NCBI GenBank assembly: GCA_905373565.1 | Contig: CAJPTT010000153.1 | Coordinates: forward strand, 1-6,128 | Direction: 5' to 3' | DNA: 6,128 bases | From: an uncultured Treponema sp. | GTDB taxonomy: Bacteria; Spirochaetota; Spirochaetia; Treponematales; Treponemataceae | In this document: one piece after another, positions 4,229 to 6,128 of the stretch | Position numbering within the stretch: position 1 is the first letter of the stretch | Layout: each line of letters opens with the position of its first letter | Program-made: the position numbers and the translations under genes | Notes under the pieces: model-generated | The model's database searches: none | What the model was told of the DNA's origin: nothing | What the model saw: only the letters and a program-made list of their open reading frames with translations

Positions 4229-5068
4229 ATGAAGAAGATCGGTGTTGTAGGTGCGGGCACGATGGGGCAAGGTATTGCCGCATCGTTCGCTTCGAACGGG
4301 TATCAGGTTACGGTGTGCGACATAAAAATCGAATGGGCACAATCGGGAATTGATAAAATCGCAGCAAACTACGATAAATTGGCCGCAAAGGGCAAGATAA
4401 CGGCGGAAGCGGTCGCTGCCATAAAGGGAAATTTAAAGACCGGCCTGTACAAAGATTTGGCCGACAGCGATTTAATTGTAGAAGCCATCTTGGAAACCGG
4501 CGAAGCTAAAAAAACGCTTTTTACCGAGCTTGACGGCATTTGCAAAGAATCTGCGATTTTTGCAACAAACACATCTTCCCTGTCCGTTACCGACATTGCG
4601 CAGGGCATTAAGCATCCCGTTATCGGTATGCACTTCTTTAATCCTGCCGATAGAATGAAATTGGTAGAAGTTATTTCAGGAATCAATACCCCTGTCGAAG
4701 TAAAAAATACCATCATAGAAACGGCTAAGAGTTTGGGAAAAACGCCTGTTGAGGTACAAGAAGGCCCCGGCTTTGTTGTAAACCGCATTCTTATCCCTAT
4801 GATTAACGAAGCGGCCTTTATTCTGCAGGAAGGTCTTGCGAGCGCCCAAGATATCGATACGGCTATGCAACTCGGCGCCAACCATCCGATGGGACCGCTT
4901 GCACTCGGCGATTTAATCGGCCTTGACGTTGTGCTTGCGATTATGGACGTATTGTACCGTGAAACGGGCGACGGCAAGTACCGCTGCTGTACGCTTATCC
5001 GTAAGATGGTGCGCGGCGGATTACTCGGACGCAAAACCGGAAAAGGTTTTTACGATTATTCAAAGTAA
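4229..5068 (+). CDS. hbd: 3-hydroxybutyryl-CoA dehydrogenase (Hbd), 279 aa
   Basis: Hbd reduces acetoacetyl-CoA to (S)-3-hydroxybutyryl-CoA in the cytoplasm, the second step of the acetyl-CoA to butyrate route. The N-terminal Rossmann fold shows GAGTMG (8-13), and D31 at the end of the second strand (VCDIK) favours NAD. The catalytic set of the family is complete: S116 in NTSSLS, H135 in GMHFFNP, E147 in KLVEV and N185 in VVNRI. The C-terminal dimerisation domain holds LGANHPMGPL (215-224) and ends GRKTGKGFYDY, as in clostridial Hbd (282 aa). An in-frame ATG at 4082 would add 49 residues, but they resemble nothing and cross the leader hairpins; the ATG at 4229 has a good RBS and puts the Rossmann strand at residue 3. 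First gene of an operon with crt 18 bp downstream. Confidence 0.97.
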   Translation: MKKIGVVGAGTMGQGIAASFASNGYQVTVCDIKIEWAQSGIDKIAANYDKLAAKGKITAEAVAAIKGNLKTGLYKDLADSDLIVEAILETGEAKKTLFTELDGICKESAIFATNTSSLSVTDIAQGIKHPVIGMHFFNPADRMKLVEVISGINTPVEVKNTIIETAKSLGKTPVEVQEGPGFVVNRILIPMINEAAFILQEGLASAQDIDTAMQLGANHPMGPLALGDLIGLDVVLAIMDVLYRETGDGKYRCCTLIRKMVRGGLLGRKTGKGFYDYSK

Positions 5069-5074
5069 AGGAGG
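5067..5074 (+). promoter_or_regulatory. crt ribosome-binding site with long spacer
   Basis: The strong Shine-Dalgarno AAAGGAGG (5067-5074) overlaps the last two bases of the hbd stop codon (5066-5068). It lies 12 nt from the crt ATG, longer than the usual 5-9 nt. No in-frame alternative start lies closer, so the ATG at 5087 is kept. Confidence 0.75.
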
Positions 5075-5086
5075 AAGCCACATAAG

Positions 5087-5866
5087 ATGAGTACGATATT
5101 ATTGAAGATAGATGATCATATTGCAACGGTTACCATTAACAAACCGCAGGTACTGAATGCGCTCAGCACCGAGGTGTTAACCGACCTTAATCAAACATTT
5201 GATGAAATTGAAAAAGCAAAAGATGTTTATGCGGTAATTATTACCGGCGCCGGTGAAAAAAGCTTTGTAGCGGGCGCCGATATTTCGGAAATGAAAGATA
5301 AAAATAAGGCTCAAGCTGCAGAATACGGCGCTTTTGGAAACAAAGTATTTTTGCGCATTGAAAATTTTCCGTGTCCGGTAATCGCTGCGATAAACGGCTT
5401 TGCCTTAGGCGGCGGCTGTGAGCTTGCAATGTCCTGCGATATCCGTATTGCATCGAATAAGGCTCGCTTTGCACAACCTGAAACCGGCTTGGGTATTACG
5501 CCCGGTTTCGGCGGTACGCAACGTTTGGCACGCCTTATCGGCGCGGGCAGAGCAAAGGAACTTATTTACACTTGCCGTCAGGTAAAGGCCGATGAAGCAC
5601 TTTCGATAGGACTCGTCAATGCCGTAACGGAACCGGAAAAGCTGATGGAAGAGGCGCTGCGTGTTGCAAAAATGATTGCTGCAAACGCTCCGATTGCAGT
5701 GCGCTATGCAAAACAAGCTATCAACGAAGGCTTGCAAACGAATATGCAAGGCGGCGTCGATATTGAGGTGGAAAAATTCTCCGGCTGTTTTGCAACGGAA
5801 GACCAAAAGATGGCTATGACTGCTTTTGTCAAAAAAGAAAAAATTGAAAAATTCAATAATCGTTAG
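5087..5866 (+). CDS. crt: 3-hydroxybutyryl-CoA dehydratase / crotonase (Crt), 259 aa
   Basis: Crt removes water from (S)-3-hydroxybutyryl-CoA to give crotonyl-CoA. It belongs to the enoyl-CoA hydratase family and has the usual length. The two catalytic glutamates are present: E112 in GGGCELAMSCD and E132 in QPETGLGITPG. The oxyanion-hole regions are AGADI (62-66) and the glycine run 108-110. The C-terminal FATEDQKMAMTAFVKK follows the short-chain crotonases of clostridia, which carry a similar xAM where many hydratases have EGM. Its position between hbd and a CoA-transferase gene supports a fermentative crotonase rather than a beta-oxidation enzyme. The next start codon follows after 8 bp, indicating translational coupling or at least co-transcription. 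Confidence 0.96.
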   Translation: MSTILLKIDDHIATVTINKPQVLNALSTEVLTDLNQTFDEIEKAKDVYAVIITGAGEKSFVAGADISEMKDKNKAQAAEYGAFGNKVFLRIENFPCPVIAAINGFALGGGCELAMSCDIRIASNKARFAQPETGLGITPGFGGTQRLARLIGAGRAKELIYTCRQVKADEALSIGLVNAVTEPEKLMEEALRVAKMIAANAPIAVRYAKQAINEGLQTNMQGGVDIEVEKFSGCFATEDQKMAMTAFVKKEKIEKFNNR

Positions 5867-5868
5867 GA
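5865..5868 (+). promoter_or_regulatory. Ribosome-binding site of the CoA-transferase gene, overlapping the crt stop
   Basis: AGGA (5865-5868) shares two bases with the crt stop codon TAG (5864-5866) and lies 6 nt before the ATG at 5875. This layout fits re-initiation or coupled translation of the third gene by ribosomes finishing crt. Confidence 0.6.
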
Positions 5869-5874
5869 ACAGGC

Positions 5875-6128
5875 ATGGATTATAATTCACTATACAAACA
5901 AAAGTTGACCACTGCGGAAAAAGCGGCGCAGACAATCAAGTCGGGCGATTGGGTTGATTACGGGTGGTGCGTGAATACGCCGGTTGCAATAGACAAAGCG
6001 CTTGCAAAGCGTTTGCCGGAACTTGAAAACGTACACTTTAGGGGCGGCTTAGTTCCATGGGAACCGGAGATTTTTAAGATCGACAATCCTGCCGAGCATT
6101 TGACGTGGAACTCATGGCACATGCTCGG
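5875..6128 (+). CDS. Butyryl-CoA:acetate CoA-transferase family protein, N-terminal 84 codons
   Basis: The gene runs off the right edge, so only the N-terminal part is visible, against about 440-450 aa for the whole family. It matches the acetyl-CoA hydrolase/transferase group that includes butyryl-CoA:acetate and 4-hydroxybutyrate CoA-transferases. Family-like stretches are SGDWVDYGW (23-31), the alanine- and lysine-rich helix DKALAKR (40-46), RGGL (56-59) and WNSWH (78-82). The catalytic glutamate lies farther on and cannot be checked. After hbd and crt, the likely role is the last step: moving CoA from butyryl-CoA to acetate, giving butyrate and acetyl-CoA. Specificity for 4-hydroxybutyryl-CoA is not excluded. 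The start follows a short 8-bp gap and an AGGA site; no earlier in-frame start is needed. Confidence 0.88.
   Translation, partial: MDYNSLYKQKLTTAEKAAQTIKSGDWVDYGWCVNTPVAIDKALAKRLPELENVHFRGGLVPWEPEIFKIDNPAEHLTWNSWHML

Noticed and set aside
4369..5034. 221-codon minus-strand frame opposite hbd
   Set aside because: It is a shadow of hbd codon usage, with no ribosome-binding site or recognisable domain.

Overview
The window looks like chromosomal DNA of a butyrate-forming spirochaete, most likely an oral-type Treponema near T. vincentii or T. medium. That assignment rests on protein resemblance, moderate base composition and the pairing of dnaE with butyrate genes; no 16S or other marker is present. 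All main reading frames are intact.

Layout. At the left edge, a promoter at 45-73 on the minus strand drives a gene that leaves the window after about nine codons. From 91 to 534 there is no protein gene but a dense array of repeats and hairpins. From 535 to 3966 on the minus strand lies dnaE, the replicative DNA polymerase III alpha subunit; its promoter is placed so that the mRNA should be leaderless. A 262-bp divergent intergenic region (3967-4228) holds the dnaE promoter and, on the plus strand, a candidate promoter plus a strongly structured leader for a tight operon: hbd (3-hydroxybutyryl-CoA dehydrogenase), crt (3-hydroxybutyryl-CoA dehydratase) and the start of a butyryl-CoA:acetate-type CoA-transferase. 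Together these carry acetoacetyl-CoA to crotonyl-CoA and, after a reduction encoded elsewhere, release butyrate. The gaps are 18 and 8 bp, so co-transcription is expected.

Most interesting region. In 119-396 five hairpins with unrelated stems share one apex, CATCCNTG on the plus strand (one copy has a single change). Read on the dnaE strand each loop shows NGGA closed by CA/UG, which is the hairpin-presented GGA motif bound by CsrA/RsmA; two copies closely match the published high-affinity consensus. The hbd Shine-Dalgarno sequence also sits in the loop of a short ACA...UGU hairpin of the same design. The window may therefore hold both a CsrA-sequestering RNA array (perhaps the dnaE 3' UTR) and a CsrA target in a central metabolic operon. 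This is inference from sequence; the array could instead be a family of DNA-level intergenic repeats. The hairpins lie in two tandem modular units, followed by a 123-bp dyad element that touches the dnaE stop codon.
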